Assembly: GCA_963727955.1 (NCBI GenBank)
Contig: CAVSII010000007.1
Span: 248,001-312,000, forward strand
Source of the DNA: Bog-756 sp963727955
GTDB lineage: Bacteria; Actinomycetota; Acidimicrobiia; Acidimicrobiales; RAAP-2
DNA length: 64,000 bases
Direction: 5' to 3'
The notes beneath the pieces are model-generated. The model was not told the origin of the DNA. It made no database searches and worked only from the letters and a program-made list of their open reading frames with translations. Each line of letters starts with the position of its first letter. Positions within the stretch are counted from its first letter, which is position 1. The position numbers and the translations under genes were made by a program. Below are positions 16,654 to 25,397 of the stretch, piece by piece.

Positions 16654-17325
16654 ATGTCCAACCGGATCCACGTCGAACAGGTGAGGTACAAGATGTCGGT
16701 CAGCCAGACCTTGATCCCGACGGTGTTGGAGGAGTCGAGCCGGGGTGAGCGCGCTTTCGACATCTTCTCGCTCCTCTTGCGCGAGCGCATCGTCTTCCTG
16801 GGCCAGGAGGTCGACGACCAGGTGGCCAACCTGATCATCTCCCAGATGCTCTACCTCGAGGCCCAGGATCCCGAAAAGGACATCTCCCTCTACATCAATT
16901 CGCCGGGCGGGATGGCCTACGCAGGCATGGCCATCTACGACGTCATCCAACATGTGCGCCCGGACGTCTCCACAATCTGTGTGGGGATGGGGATGTCGGC
17001 GGCAGCCATGGTGCTGTGCGGGGGCAGCCCGGGCAAGCGTCTCGCCCTCCCCAATGCCCGCATCATGATTCATCAGGGAAGCGCTGGAACCCGCGGCGCC
17101 CCGAGCGACATGGAGATCCAGTTGCGCGAGGTCCTGTCTCTCACCCGGCGGATGGCGGAGATCATCGCCCACCACAGCGGCAAGACCGTCGATCAGGTGG
17201 CCACCGACATCGACCGCGACTTCTTCATGACGCCCGAGGACGCCATCGCCTACGGGCTCATCGACGACATCATCGCCCCCCGCAGTGGCCTGTCGATGGT
17301 CCACCCCCGACCCGACGACGAGTAG
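16654..17325 (+). CDS. clpP: ATP-dependent Clp protease proteolytic subunit
   Basis: A 223-residue ClpP with an intact triad: Ser115 (GMGMSAAAMVL), His140 (ARIMIHQGSAG) and Asp189 (DIDRDFFMTPEDA). The ERIVFLGQEVDD and LYINSPGGMAYAGM segments are canonical. It forms the barrel that degrades unfolded proteins delivered by ClpC/ClpX, neither of which is in the window. ATG 16654 has GGAGG about ten bases upstream; ATG 16693 would remove a 13-residue extension and is an alternative. It is divergent from the XRE/inactive-ClpP operon, and the shared promoter contains an inverted repeat. It may be the active partner of that inactive paralogue. Confidence 0.95.
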   Translation: MSNRIHVEQVRYKMSVSQTLIPTVLEESSRGERAFDIFSLLLRERIVFLGQEVDDQVANLIISQMLYLEAQDPEKDISLYINSPGGMAYAGMAIYDVIQHVRPDVSTICVGMGMSAAAMVLCGGSPGKRLALPNARIMIHQGSAGTRGAPSDMEIQLREVLSLTRRMAEIIAHHSGKTVDQVATDIDRDFFMTPEDAIAYGLIDDIIAPRSGLSMVHPRPDDE

Positions 17326-17453
17326 TTCACGTCCGGGGAGGGATCGGCCACCGGTCCGCTACTCCACCAGGTCGTAGAGTCGTGGCGCCGAAAGGTCGGA
17401 AAGGCGAATGGCCGATGTCAGATTGACGGAAGCCGGGGAGGTGCGGACCAAGG

Positions 17454-18350
17454 GTGGCCACGGTACTGATGCCCCTGCCCAACCTCGATTTCGATCCCAC
17501 CGAGGTGGCGGTCAGCTGGCAGGTTCTGTCCCGCGCCGGCCACCGGGTCGACTTCGCCACACCCTCGGGGCATCCCGCCCGGGCCGACGATCTGATGCTG
17601 ACCGGGCGGGGTCTCGATCCGTGGGGCTGGGTGCCCGGCCTCTCCCACCTGGTCGGGGTGGGACGATTCCTGCGCGCCGATGAGGGCGCTCGGGCTGCCT
17701 ATGCCGACATGGTCCGCTCGGTGTCGTATCTGCACCCGTGCACCTGGGAGGCCATAGACCTCGACGGAGTGGACGGACTCGTGCTGGCCGGCGGCCATCG
17801 TGCCCGGGGGATGCGCACCTACCTCGAGAGCCCTGTCCTCTTCGATGTTGTGGTCGGCGCCTTCCGTCGCCAGATGCCGGTGGCCGCCGTGTGCCACGGC
17901 GTCCTCCTGGCGGCGCGCAGTATCGATCCGGCGACGTGCCGGTCCGTCCTCTACGGTCGGCGGACCACGGCCCTCACCTGGTCGCTCGAACGCCGTGCTT
18001 GGCACCTGGCCCGTGTGACCCGCTTTTGGGACCCCGACTACTACCGCACGTACAGCGAGCAGTCCGGTCAGCCACGGGGATGGATGTCGGTGCAGCACGA
18101 GGTGACCCGGGCACTGGCCCGTCCCGAGGACTTCGTCGACGTCGACCCTCACGGTGCCGACGCCGCCCTCAAGCGGAGTGGTCGCACCCGCGACAGCGCC
18201 TCCGACGACCGATCCGCTTTCGTCGTGCGGGACGGGACCTACATCTCCGCCCGGTGGCCGGGCGACGTGCACACCTTTGCCGCCCGTTTCGCCGACATGG
18301 TGGGAGAGGACGGACACTCCCCGCCGGGCTCGGGTACAGTGCCGGCGTGA
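17454..18350 (+). CDS. DJ-1/PfpI-superfamily (class I glutamine amidotransferase-like) protein
   Basis: A 298-residue protein of the DJ-1/PfpI fold. The nucleophile elbow is at Cys147 with adjacent His148 (PVAAVCHGVLLAARS), preceded by the DGVDGLVLAGGHRARGM segment. Early residues ATVLMPLPNLDFDPTEVAV match the amidotransferase-like lead-in. Members act as glyoxalases, chaperone-like hydrolases or amidases; I cannot choose. The C-terminal 90 residues are unusual for the short PfpI proteins and include an Asp-rich region. Start GTG 17454. The TGA overlaps the GTG of the following oxidoreductase by four bases, so the two products are probably made together and act on related substrates. Confidence 0.8.
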   Translation: MATVLMPLPNLDFDPTEVAVSWQVLSRAGHRVDFATPSGHPARADDLMLTGRGLDPWGWVPGLSHLVGVGRFLRADEGARAAYADMVRSVSYLHPCTWEAIDLDGVDGLVLAGGHRARGMRTYLESPVLFDVVVGAFRRQMPVAAVCHGVLLAARSIDPATCRSVLYGRRTTALTWSLERRAWHLARVTRFWDPDYYRTYSEQSGQPRGWMSVQHEVTRALARPEDFVDVDPHGADAALKRSGRTRDSASDDRSAFVVRDGTYISARWPGDVHTFAARFADMVGEDGHSPPGSGTVPA

Positions 18351-19462
18351 CGGGGGCGGACCAGGACCAACAGCTGGGCCACCCCGTCGGCATAGGCCTG
18401 ATCGGGTGCGGATCGAACGGCCAGATCCATGCTGACGGACTGGCCAAATTGGCGGCCGAGGGGGAGATCAGGGCGGTCATCGCCGGTGACCCGTCGGCGC
18501 CGTCACGGGAGGCGGCCCAGCGCAACTGTGCCTTCGAGATTCTGACCGGCGAACCGGAAGAGGTGGCCTCCCACCCGGATGTCGATGCCGTAGTGGTGGC
18601 CGGACCCACCGGCTCGCACGGCGGGGCGATCCGGGCCGCCCTGGCCTCGGGCAAGGCCATCATGTGCGAGAAGCCGCTGGCGTCTTCGTTCGACGAGGTG
18701 GTGTCTCTGGTCGACGCGGTGGTGGCGTCGGGGGTGGTGGCCCAGGTCGGGTTCCAGTCCCGTTTCAACCCGGTGTACTCCTGGCTGCGTGAGGTGATAG
18801 CGGAGGGGACATTTGGTGCCCCGCTCGGGTACATGCTCCGCGAGGACCAGTTCTGGCCGACCGGGTCCGTGGTGCCCGGTCACTCGTCCTGGCGTTCGGA
18901 TCCGGCCCAGTCCGGTGGCGGCCCCCTCTTGGAGCACTCCATTCATGCCTGTGACCTGTTGGTGTGGATGTTCGGCTCGGTGACTTCGGTGTCCGCCCGC
19001 ACTGCCTCACTGTTCGGGTTCGGCGTCGAGGACATCGCCGCCGGCCACGTCGAGCACGGGAACGGGGTCATCGGCACCATCACCACCGTGTTCAACGGGG
19101 TCGAAGGGCGCGAGGAGCGCCGACTCGAGGTATTCCTGGAGCAGGCCACCATCGAGTTGACCGGCGATTTCATCGTCGGGGCCGACGAGGAGGCGGTGAT
19201 CGTCCACCGGCCGGGGGTGGCGGACGAGACCGTTGACCTGGCCGCTTTGCGCCGAGCCGCTTTCGCCAGGGCCGGTATCGGTCGCCAGGATTTCATCTTC
19301 TACCAGTACGTGGGGGATCGGGCCTTCGTCCACGCCGTACGAGCGGGGACGCCCGGCCACCCCGGCTTCGGGGACGCTCTGGCCGCTCACGCCCTGGTCG
19401 AGGCGGCCTACCGTTCGGCCGCGGCCGGCGGTGTGCCGGTGGACTGCGCCGACCTTGCCTAG
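18347..19462 (+). CDS. Gfo/Idh/MocA family oxidoreductase
   Basis: A 371-residue NAD(P)-dependent dehydrogenase. The Rossmann motif is GIGLIGCGSNGQIHADGL, followed by the diagnostic ASGKAIMCEKPLASS sequence in which Lys is the conserved catalytic residue. A typical C-terminal alpha/beta domain contains GGGPLLEHSIHACDLLVWM, with a conserved His/Asp pair. Family members oxidise or reduce sugars, inositols and related polyols; the substrate is unknown. GTG at 18347 is chosen because it overlaps the TGA of the PfpI-like gene and lies directly before the Rossmann fold; the frame is open well upstream inside that gene. The convergent VOC gene follows 27 bases after the stop. Confidence 0.92.
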   Translation: MTGADQDQQLGHPVGIGLIGCGSNGQIHADGLAKLAAEGEIRAVIAGDPSAPSREAAQRNCAFEILTGEPEEVASHPDVDAVVVAGPTGSHGGAIRAALASGKAIMCEKPLASSFDEVVSLVDAVVASGVVAQVGFQSRFNPVYSWLREVIAEGTFGAPLGYMLREDQFWPTGSVVPGHSSWRSDPAQSGGGPLLEHSIHACDLLVWMFGSVTSVSARTASLFGFGVEDIAAGHVEHGNGVIGTITTVFNGVEGREERRLEVFLEQATIELTGDFIVGADEEAVIVHRPGVADETVDLAALRRAAFARAGIGRQDFIFYQYVGDRAFVHAVRAGTPGHPGFGDALAAHALVEAAYRSAAAGGVPVDCADLA

Positions 19463-19489
19463 TCCTTCACGTCCTCGATCACCAGGGTG

Positions 19490-19891
19490 TCACCCGACGC
19501 TGTCGGGCACGCCGGGTGGCGGATCCAGCTGCTCCATAAACTCGAGGCGTATTCCCCCGGGGGCGTCGACAAAGGCGATGCGTCGCCGCCCGAAGGTTCC
19601 CTCGACAACCTCTGGTCCCCACACCACCGAGTGGCCCTCCAGCTGCGCGTCGAGGTCGTCGGTGAACAGCGCCGGGTGGAGGAATCCCTCGCGGGGCAAC
19701 GCCACCTCGTCCTCGTAGATGGCCCGGGTGAACAGGGTGATCATCACCGGACCGAGGTAGACGTCGGCCCGCTCGCCGTTACGCCACTGCATGCGGTCCT
19801 TGACCTCGGCACCGGCGGCCTCGTAGAAGCGGCACGCGGCGTCGAGGTCCTCGACCTTGATGGCCAGGTTGGCCAACCCGGTGACGGCCAT
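19490..19891 (-). CDS. VOC-family (glyoxalase-like) protein
   Basis: A 133-residue single-domain VOC protein. The beginning MAVTGLANLAIKVEDLDAAC and the FYEAAGAEVKDR segment, then the FVDAPGGIRLEFMEQL ending, are typical of the betaalphabetabetabeta fold in which a C-terminal Glu binds metal. A lactoylglutathione-lyase-like, dioxygenase or epimerase role cannot be separated by inspection. Unlike the VOC remnant at 371 this copy is intact. Start ATG 19891; upstream GAGGGGAGG is a good ribosome binding site. It ends just past the convergent oxidoreductase. Confidence 0.88.
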   Translation of the reverse strand: MAVTGLANLAIKVEDLDAACRFYEAAGAEVKDRMQWRNGERADVYLGPVMITLFTRAIYEDEVALPREGFLHPALFTDDLDAQLEGHSVVWGPEVVEGTFGRRRIAFVDAPGGIRLEFMEQLDPPPGVPDSVG

Positions 19892-19973
19892 CGTTCCTCC
19901 CCTCTAATCGTTCTTAGCCGGCTCGTTCCCCGGTTCCCGAGGGCGCTGCTCCGGCGACGACGACCGGCGGAGC

Positions 19974-20909
19974 TTAGCGATCGGCCGCGGGATCGGCTTC
20001 GGCCGGTCGGGGATCGACGTCACTCGTCGGTCCGGCCGGTGGCCCGTCGGCGAAGGTGAAGAGGAAGAGCTGGGTGGCATAGACCACCAAGCGTGGCTCG
20101 TCCCTTCCCCGAGGCCCCAAATCCCACAGGGCCATGTCGGCCGAGGCGTAGCCGTCACCTGCGTAACGGGCCCGGTTGTGAGCCAGGATCCACGGCGACC
20201 GGCAGTGGTCGAGGATGTGCACGGTCAGGTCGACGCTCGGAGCGAACCAGCTCCGGTCCTGGCGTCCCACCTTTTCGGCCACTGCTCCCGGCATGGTGTC
20301 GGCCAGCACGACCAAAGCCAGCGGGTCCATCGTCCCGTCGTCGAGGAACGGGGGCTCATCGAACCGGTACCAGAGGGCGTTTTCGGCCCGGTCGGGCTCG
20401 TACTCCTCCCACCAGCCGTGACCGATCACGTTCCTCCCTTCGACATGCCTGTCCCAAAACGGCATCGGCTCGAAGGGTGTCACCCCCGGCGGCGGGGGAT
20501 GGCGGAAGGAGCGGCAGGAGTCGGGGGGAGGGACGTGAGTGGGCGGCTGCAGATCGGTGAAGTCGAAACCGGGGCGGGGGGAGCCGAAGATCCCGGTGGT
20601 CAGATGGCCTCGGGGAGCGCCGGGGTTGCGGACCTCTGCCCGAAGGTGGGACACGGTGCGTCCCCGTCGCAGGACGTCGACTTCGACGGCTACCGGACCG
20701 CTGGCCACCTGGGCCACGAACGAGGTGTGGACCACCCGGAGGGCCTGTGCGCTGTCGTCCAGCTCCTCGGCCATGGCTCGAAGGGCGATGGCTGTCACCA
20801 GGCCCCCTTGGGGGAGGGGGCGCAGGTTCCAGGAGTCGTCGATGACCGCTCGGTAGAGCTGGGAGGCCACGGGGGTGACCGTGGTCGTCGAGAGGAAGTC
20901 GGCCGTCAC
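19974..20909 (-). CDS. Acyl-CoA thioesterase-like double hot-dog protein
   Basis: A 311-residue protein with two hot-dog halves. The first includes WNLRPLPQGGLVTAIALRAM and VVHTSFVAQVASGPVAVEV. The second includes DPLALVVLADTMPGAVAEK and SVDLTVHILDHCRSPWILAH. This arrangement is that of the TesB/acyl-CoA thioesterase II type (4HBT_3), which releases free fatty acids from CoA. The central region around 120-160 is Pro-rich and poorly conserved. Start ATG 20909. It lies about 80 bases downstream (leftward) of nothing on its strand and is transcribed divergently from the ParA gene at 21175. The acyl-CoA theme agrees with the thiolase/DUF35 block in the window. Confidence 0.82.
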   Translation of the reverse strand: MTADFLSTTTVTPVASQLYRAVIDDSWNLRPLPQGGLVTAIALRAMAEELDDSAQALRVVHTSFVAQVASGPVAVEVDVLRRGRTVSHLRAEVRNPGAPRGHLTTGIFGSPRPGFDFTDLQPPTHVPPPDSCRSFRHPPPPGVTPFEPMPFWDRHVEGRNVIGHGWWEEYEPDRAENALWYRFDEPPFLDDGTMDPLALVVLADTMPGAVAEKVGRQDRSWFAPSVDLTVHILDHCRSPWILAHNRARYAGDGYASADMALWDLGPRGRDEPRLVVYATQLFLFTFADGPPAGPTSDVDPRPAEADPAADR

Positions 20910-21174
20910 GACCAGCGATGGTGGCGGTAAGCGGTCCGGAGTGTCAATCCGGTCGGTCGGGATCGGGAGGCCACCGCCCAGAGCCGAGGGATCGGGTCAG
21001 GGGCAGTTCGGGGCTCTGTTTTACCTGGTCAGCGTCCGTCTAACTTCGGCTAACGTCAGCCGGGTCCGGCCGAGGATGGCCAGCACGGGCGTGGCCGGAC
21101 AAGCCAGCGACATAGACAGCGCAGAGGGAACAGACAATGCACCAACGGAGTCGGGCGATGCCCACGCAGGGGGA

Positions 21175-21762
21175 ATGATGAACATCGTCGTCAGCAACGT
21201 CAAAGGCGGAGTGGGCAAGACAACCACCTCTGTCTACCTGGCCGCCGCCGCCGCCGAGCGCGGCTGGGACCCGGTCATCCTGGTCGACGCCGACCGTCAG
21301 GCGTCGTCGGCCGAATGGCTCGAGGAGCGACCGGTTGAGGGCGTCGAGCTGGTGGAAGCGCCTTCCGAGCGGACGGTTTCCAAGGCCCTGGCCGGAGGGG
21401 AGGGCCTGGCCGTGGTGGACACGCCGCCGGGCGATGAGCGGATCGTGCGAGCGGCCATCGACCGGGCCGACGCCGTTGTCGTACCGACCCGGGCCGGCGG
21501 AGTCGAGTACTCGCGGGTGCTGGCCACACTGGAGATGATCGGTGGCCGTACCCCTCACGGGCTGGTGATCTGCGCTGCTCGCCTCGGTACCAACGATCTG
21601 GCCGAGGCCATCGCCTGGTGGTCGGACGCCAAGGTTCCCATCTGGGGGATCATCCCCGAGCGGGTCGGGATCGCCAGCGGACCCGAGTCCCGCCTCTATC
21701 GGGAGGGACTCGACGCCTACGGCGCCGTTCTCAAGAAGGCCGTGCGCAAGCGCGGAGGATGA
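21175..21762 (+). CDS. Orphan ParA/MinD-type ATPase
   Basis: A 195-residue deviant-Walker ATPase. It shows SNVKGGVGKTTTSVYLAAAA (Walker A with signature Lys at residue 10), VILVDADRQASSAEW and VVDTPPGDER. ATG 21175 (or 21178) follows AGGGGG and lies directly before the P-loop; the frame is open for another 100 codons upstream but that part looks non-coding. ParA proteins move DNA or protein cargo by binding the nucleoid in an ATP-dependent cycle. No ParB, parS cluster or plasmid genes are nearby, so this is a short orphan member that may position another cargo. The last 25 bases of the gene are duplicated immediately downstream. Confidence 0.88.
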   Translation: MMNIVVSNVKGGVGKTTTSVYLAAAAAERGWDPVILVDADRQASSAEWLEERPVEGVELVEAPSERTVSKALAGGEGLAVVDTPPGDERIVRAAIDRADAVVVPTRAGGVEYSRVLATLEMIGGRTPHGLVICAARLGTNDLAEAIAWWSDAKVPIWGIIPERVGIASGPESRLYREGLDAYGAVLKKAVRKRGG

Positions 21763-21794
21763 TTCGGGCCGTGCGCAAGGGCGGAGGATGATTC
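21738..21794. repeat. Tandem duplication of the parA gene end
   Basis: Two 28-bp copies (21738-21765 and 21767-21794, period 29) match except for one C/G difference. The first contains the last codons and TGA of the ParA gene. The second lies after the stop and reaches the stop codon of the convergent DUF2237 gene. It looks like a recent tandem duplication or slippage event. Confidence 0.9.
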
Positions 21795-22185
21795 ACCGGT
21801 CGAGGTCCCCGGGTCCGGTCGGCACGTCCACCGCATGCTCCTCCAGCGCGGCCAGAGGCACGACTTCGAGAGCCCGCTCGTGGGTCGAGGCCAGCACGAC
21901 GTAGGCCGCGGCTCCGTCATAGTGGGCCCGTAGCCAGTTGATGGCGGTCACGCACCAGCGGTCCCCGGGCACCAGGCCCGGAAAGTGGTGCCGAGGCATC
22001 GGTGTCACCAGGTCGTTGCCGATGGACCTCTGGTGTTCGAGGAACTCGGCGGTGACCACAGCGCAGATGGTGTGGCTGCCCACGTCCTCGGGACCGCTCG
22101 TGCAGCAGCCGTCGCGGTAGAAGCCGGTCAGCGGATCTGTGCCGCACGGTTCGAGCGGGCCGCCGAGCACATTGCGATCAGCCAC
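21793..22185 (-). CDS. DUF2237 family protein
   Basis: A 130-residue protein matching the uncharacterised DUF2237 family. The conserved start is NVLGGPLEPCGTDPLTGFYR, then DGCCTSGPEDVGSHTICAV, and later FPGLVPGDRWCVTAINWL. The multiple conserved Cys (14, 27, 28, 41 and one near 98) suggest metal binding or redox function, but none is established. The start is GTG at 22185, two bases after the stop of the DUF1543 gene, so the two genes form an operon. The usual C-terminal conserved part is followed by an unremarkable extension ending within the duplicated segment next to the ParA gene. Confidence 0.87.
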   Translation of the reverse strand: MADRNVLGGPLEPCGTDPLTGFYRDGCCTSGPEDVGSHTICAVVTAEFLEHQRSIGNDLVTPMPRHHFPGLVPGDRWCVTAINWLRAHYDGAAAYVVLASTHERALEVVPLAALEEHAVDVPTGPGDLDR

Positions 22186-22187
22186 GG

Positions 22188-22433
22188 TCAGTTGTAGCTG
22201 TCGAGAGCGATCTGGTCCCCCTCGCCCCTTGGGTGCAGCCCGATCTCGAAACCGTCCACCCTGTCGATGCGTTGCAGAGCATCGACATGGCCCCTACCGG
22301 TGCCCGACCATTTGGCCCGGGCCCGAGCCTTGGCCTCGCTCAGGTCCTCGGCCACCACCATCACCACTTCGTGTCCTTCGCCCATCCGGCCCTCGGACAT
22401 CGGTCCACCCAGAAAAGCGGCATACAGGTGCAT
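22188..22433 (-). CDS. DUF1543 domain protein
   Basis: An 81-residue protein. The start MHLYAAFLGGPM, the GHEVVMVVAEDLSEA strand and the VDALQRIDRVDGFEI segment match the DUF1543 domain, whose function is unknown. ATG 22433 is the only start near the conserved beginning; the frame runs further upstream inside the glycosidase gene, where it is antisense. It is the first gene of a two-gene leftward operon with DUF2237. It is divergent from the secreted glycosidase, whose start lies only 36 bases away. The close spacing means that the two promoters overlap. Confidence 0.83.
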   Translation of the reverse strand: MHLYAAFLGGPMSEGRMGEGHEVVMVVAEDLSEAKARARAKWSGTGRGHVDALQRIDRVDGFEIGLHPRGEGDQIALDSYN

Positions 22434-22469
22434 GCCGGCCACGATAGCTGTCCGGGCTAATCTCTCCTG

Positions 22470-24371
22470 GTGGTCCGGGGCGCCATCGCAGTCGTCGTGG
22501 CAACGCTGGGCATCGGTGTCATCGTTCCCGTTTCGACGGGCCCGGCCGCTGCCTCCCCGGCCCACGCCGTGGTCCGTGTGGACCAGCTCGGCTATCCGAC
22601 GACCGGGCCCAAGGTGGCCTACCTGATGTCCCCTTCGGCCATGAGCGGTGCCACCTTCGAGGTCGTCAACTCGTCTGGAGCCGACATCTTCACCGGCACC
22701 GTGGGCAAGAACAGCGGGAAGTGGAATGCCGCCTACCGCTACGTGTACCCGCTCACCTTCACACCAGTGGCAGCCACCAGCACCGACACCGACACCGTCG
22801 TGGTGGAGGCCACTCCCTCCGTCGCCTCGCCATCCTTCCCCATCGGTCCCTCCGCCACCCTGTTCAGCCAGGCGCTGGCCAACAGCCTTTCCTTCTACCA
22901 GAACGAACGCGACGGCCCCGACTACATCCCATCGACGTTGCGAACGGCTCCGGCCCACCTCAACGACGAGGACGCCACGACCTACGCCACGCCCAAGATG
23001 AACAACCAGGGCCAATTCGCCGGCGATCTGACGTCGCTCGGTGTCACCATGGACGCGTCGGGGGGGTGGTGGGACGCCGGCGACTACCTCAAATTCGTGG
23101 AGACGACCTCCTATGCCGTCGCCCTGATGGAGGTCGGGGCCCGCTCCTTTCCGGCCTGGATGGGCACCGGCTCTCCCGACGCCGATTTTTCGGCGGAGGC
23201 CATGTTCGGCATCCAGTGGCTCGAGAAGATGTGGAATGACTCGACCAAGACCCTCTACTACCAGGTAGGCATCGGCGAGGGGAACGCCACGACGGTCGGC
23301 GACCACGACATCTGGCGGCTACCCCAGGCCGATGACACCTACGGGGGCACCAACCCCGCCGACCGCTACATACGCAACCGACCGGTGTTCGAAGCAGGCC
23401 CCCCGGGCTCGCCCATAAGCCCCAACCTGGCCGGTCGTCTGGCGGCCGACTTCGGCCTCTGCGCTCAGCTGTTCGCCTCGTCCGATCCGACCTTCGCCAG
23501 CACCTGCCTCCAAGACGGGGAGGACGTCTATGCACTGGCTGACACCCATCCCACCGGCAACCTGCTGACCACCGCCCCTTACGACTTCTACCCCGAGACC
23601 CAGTGGCGCGACGACATGGAATTGGGTGCCACCGAGCTGGCCGCCGCCGTCGGCTCCGGATCCCAACAGCAGACCTACTTGGCCCAGGCGGCCGACTGGG
23701 CCGCCGCCTATATGGCCTCGCCCGACCAGGACACCCTCAACCTCTACGACGTCGGGGGCCTGGCCCACTACGAGCTGGCCCGGTTGATCACCCAGACCGG
23801 GGCCACCGGACTAGCGGTTACGCCGGCCGACCTCGAGAACCAGTTGAAGACCCAGCTGGATCAAGCCATAAAGGTGGGGAAGAAGTACCCGTTCGCCTTC
23901 GGCTACCGGTGGAGCTCGTCGGACACGGTCTCCCACGGCTTCGGTCTGTCGGTCATGGCCAGTGAGTACGACGCCCTCACCGGGACGACCACCTTCGCCG
24001 CCCAGGCGCAGGGATGGGCCGACAACGCCCTGGGCGCCAATCCGTGGGGGGTGTCCTTCGTGGTGGGCGACGGCACCACCTTTCCCGACTGCATGCAACA
24101 CCAGGTGGCCAACCTGATGGGTTCGACCAACGGAACGGCGCCCATCCTGGCCGGGGCGGCGGTGGAGGGGCCGACCGCTCACGCCACCAGGGGCCTGGTG
24201 TCCGGCATGGTTACCTGTCCCCCCGGCGGTGGGAACCCCTACGCCGCCTTCAACGGTCACGGCGCGGTGTACAAGGACAACGTCCAGTCCTATTCGACCA
24301 ACGAGCCGGCCATCGATCTGACGGCGGCCTCGCCACTGGCCTTGGCCTGGCTGGCCAGTTCGGGGGCCTGA
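22470..24371 (+). CDS. Secreted glycoside hydrolase family 9 (cellulase-like)
   Basis: A 633-residue secreted enzyme. A signal peptide occupies about residues 1-30 (AIAVVVATLGIGVIVPV, then GPAAASPAHA). An Ig-like N-terminal domain (VVRVDQLGYPTTGPKVAYL) precedes the catalytic domain. GH9 markers are the base region GGWWDAGDYLKF near residue 200, the NPWGVSFVVG stretch and YSTNEPAIDLTA, with the acid Glu at about residue 612. GH9 enzymes invert beta-1,4-glucosidic bonds in cellulose or related glucans. Start GTG 22470. No cellulose-binding module or dockerin is seen. It may serve external polysaccharide use or remodelling of a cell-surface glucan; the substrate is not defined by sequence. Confidence 0.87.
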   Translation: MVRGAIAVVVATLGIGVIVPVSTGPAAASPAHAVVRVDQLGYPTTGPKVAYLMSPSAMSGATFEVVNSSGADIFTGTVGKNSGKWNAAYRYVYPLTFTPVAATSTDTDTVVVEATPSVASPSFPIGPSATLFSQALANSLSFYQNERDGPDYIPSTLRTAPAHLNDEDATTYATPKMNNQGQFAGDLTSLGVTMDASGGWWDAGDYLKFVETTSYAVALMEVGARSFPAWMGTGSPDADFSAEAMFGIQWLEKMWNDSTKTLYYQVGIGEGNATTVGDHDIWRLPQADDTYGGTNPADRYIRNRPVFEAGPPGSPISPNLAGRLAADFGLCAQLFASSDPTFASTCLQDGEDVYALADTHPTGNLLTTAPYDFYPETQWRDDMELGATELAAAVGSGSQQQTYLAQAADWAAAYMASPDQDTLNLYDVGGLAHYELARLITQTGATGLAVTPADLENQLKTQLDQAIKVGKKYPFAFGYRWSSSDTVSHGFGLSVMASEYDALTGTTTFAAQAQGWADNALGANPWGVSFVVGDGTTFPDCMQHQVANLMGSTNGTAPILAGAAVEGPTAHATRGLVSGMVTCPPGGGNPYAAFNGHGAVYKDNVQSYSTNEPAIDLTAASPLALAWLASSGA

Positions 24372-24384
24372 CCGGCACCGAACC

Positions 24385-25293
24385 TCAGGTGGCGGCTACG
24401 AAAGCGGCGACCACCCGGGCCAGTTCGGGGCCCTTGTCCTCCTGCAGGAAGTGGCCGCCACCGGCGACGGTCACGTGCGGCTGGTCCCGTGAGCCGGGTA
24501 TGCGCTCCTGGAGGAGGCGGTCCGACCCGGCGGTGATCGGGTCACCGTCGCTGAAGGCGGTCAGAAAGGGCTTGGCCCACTGGGCCAGGACCTCCCATGC
24601 GGCCCGGTTGGCCGCCGACGCCGGATCGTCCGGTGTGATGGGCACCAGGGTGGGGAACTGGCGGGCCCCCTCGGTGAAGCTCTGATCGGGGAAGGGCGCG
24701 TCGTAAGCGGCGATGATCTCGGGAGCGAGGTCGGTGACGCATCCGGCGTTGACGATGTTGCCGGCCGGAAAGGCGTTGACCTCCTGGGAGAATTCGAGCC
24801 AGCTCAGAAAGGCGGCACTGGGCTCACCGCTTCCCGTCGGGAGGGAGGTGTTGGCTGTGACCACCCGGGCGAAGCGCTCAGGGTGTTCAGCCACCAGGCG
24901 GAGGCCGATGAGGCCTCCCCAGTCCTGGCCCACCAGCGTGACCCCGTCCAGGTCGAGGACATCGAAGAGCAGCGAGCGCATCCATTCGACATGGCGGGCG
25001 TAGGAGTACTCGGTGCGCGGCGTCGGTTTGTCCGATCGGCCGAACCCGACCAGATCGGGAGCCACCACCCGTAGCCCGGCGCCGACAAGAACGGGAATCA
25101 TGTGGCGGTAGAGGTAGGACCACGAGGGCTCGCCGTGCATGAGCAGCACGCACTCGGCTGTGGGCGATCCTTCTTCGAGATAGTGGACCCGGAGGACCCC
25201 GTCGTCCTGATCGGGGATTTCGGCGTAGCGGGGAGCAAATGCATAGCCGGGCAGGTCGTCGAAGCGCTGGTCGGGGGTACGGAGGACCTCCAT
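24385..25293 (-). CDS. Haloalkane dehalogenase-like alpha/beta hydrolase
   Basis: A 302-residue alpha/beta hydrolase. Nucleophile Asp124 is followed by Trp125 (TLVGQDWGGLIGLRL), the pattern of haloalkane dehalogenases, in which Trp125 binds the released halide. The oxyanion region reads LMHGEPSWSYLYRHM and the catalytic His is at about 281 (AGGGHFLQEDKGPEL). These positions match the DhlA-type (HLD-I) subfamily, which hydrolyses carbon-halogen bonds to alcohols. The N-terminal FDDLPGYAFAPRYAEIPD is also family-like. ATG 25293 follows AGGAGAGG. A role in detoxifying haloalkanes or in natural halogenated metabolites is possible; activity is not proven. Confidence 0.87.
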   Translation of the reverse strand: MEVLRTPDQRFDDLPGYAFAPRYAEIPDQDDGVLRVHYLEEGSPTAECVLLMHGEPSWSYLYRHMIPVLVGAGLRVVAPDLVGFGRSDKPTPRTEYSYARHVEWMRSLLFDVLDLDGVTLVGQDWGGLIGLRLVAEHPERFARVVTANTSLPTGSGEPSAAFLSWLEFSQEVNAFPAGNIVNAGCVTDLAPEIIAAYDAPFPDQSFTEGARQFPTLVPITPDDPASAANRAAWEVLAQWAKPFLTAFSDGDPITAGSDRLLQERIPGSRDQPHVTVAGGGHFLQEDKGPELARVVAAFVAAT

Positions 25294-25397
25294 CGGCTCA
25301 CCTCTCCTTTTGTCGACGGGCAACGGGGTCCAGCCCGGAGGCGGATGAGCCCCGGCGCGACGCTAACAGCGACCGGTGCGGCTTTCGGGCGCCATGC

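Noticed and set aside
17738..18346. Upstream extension of the oxidoreductase frame
   Set aside because: It runs inside the PfpI-like gene in another frame; the Rossmann motif begins just after GTG 18347.
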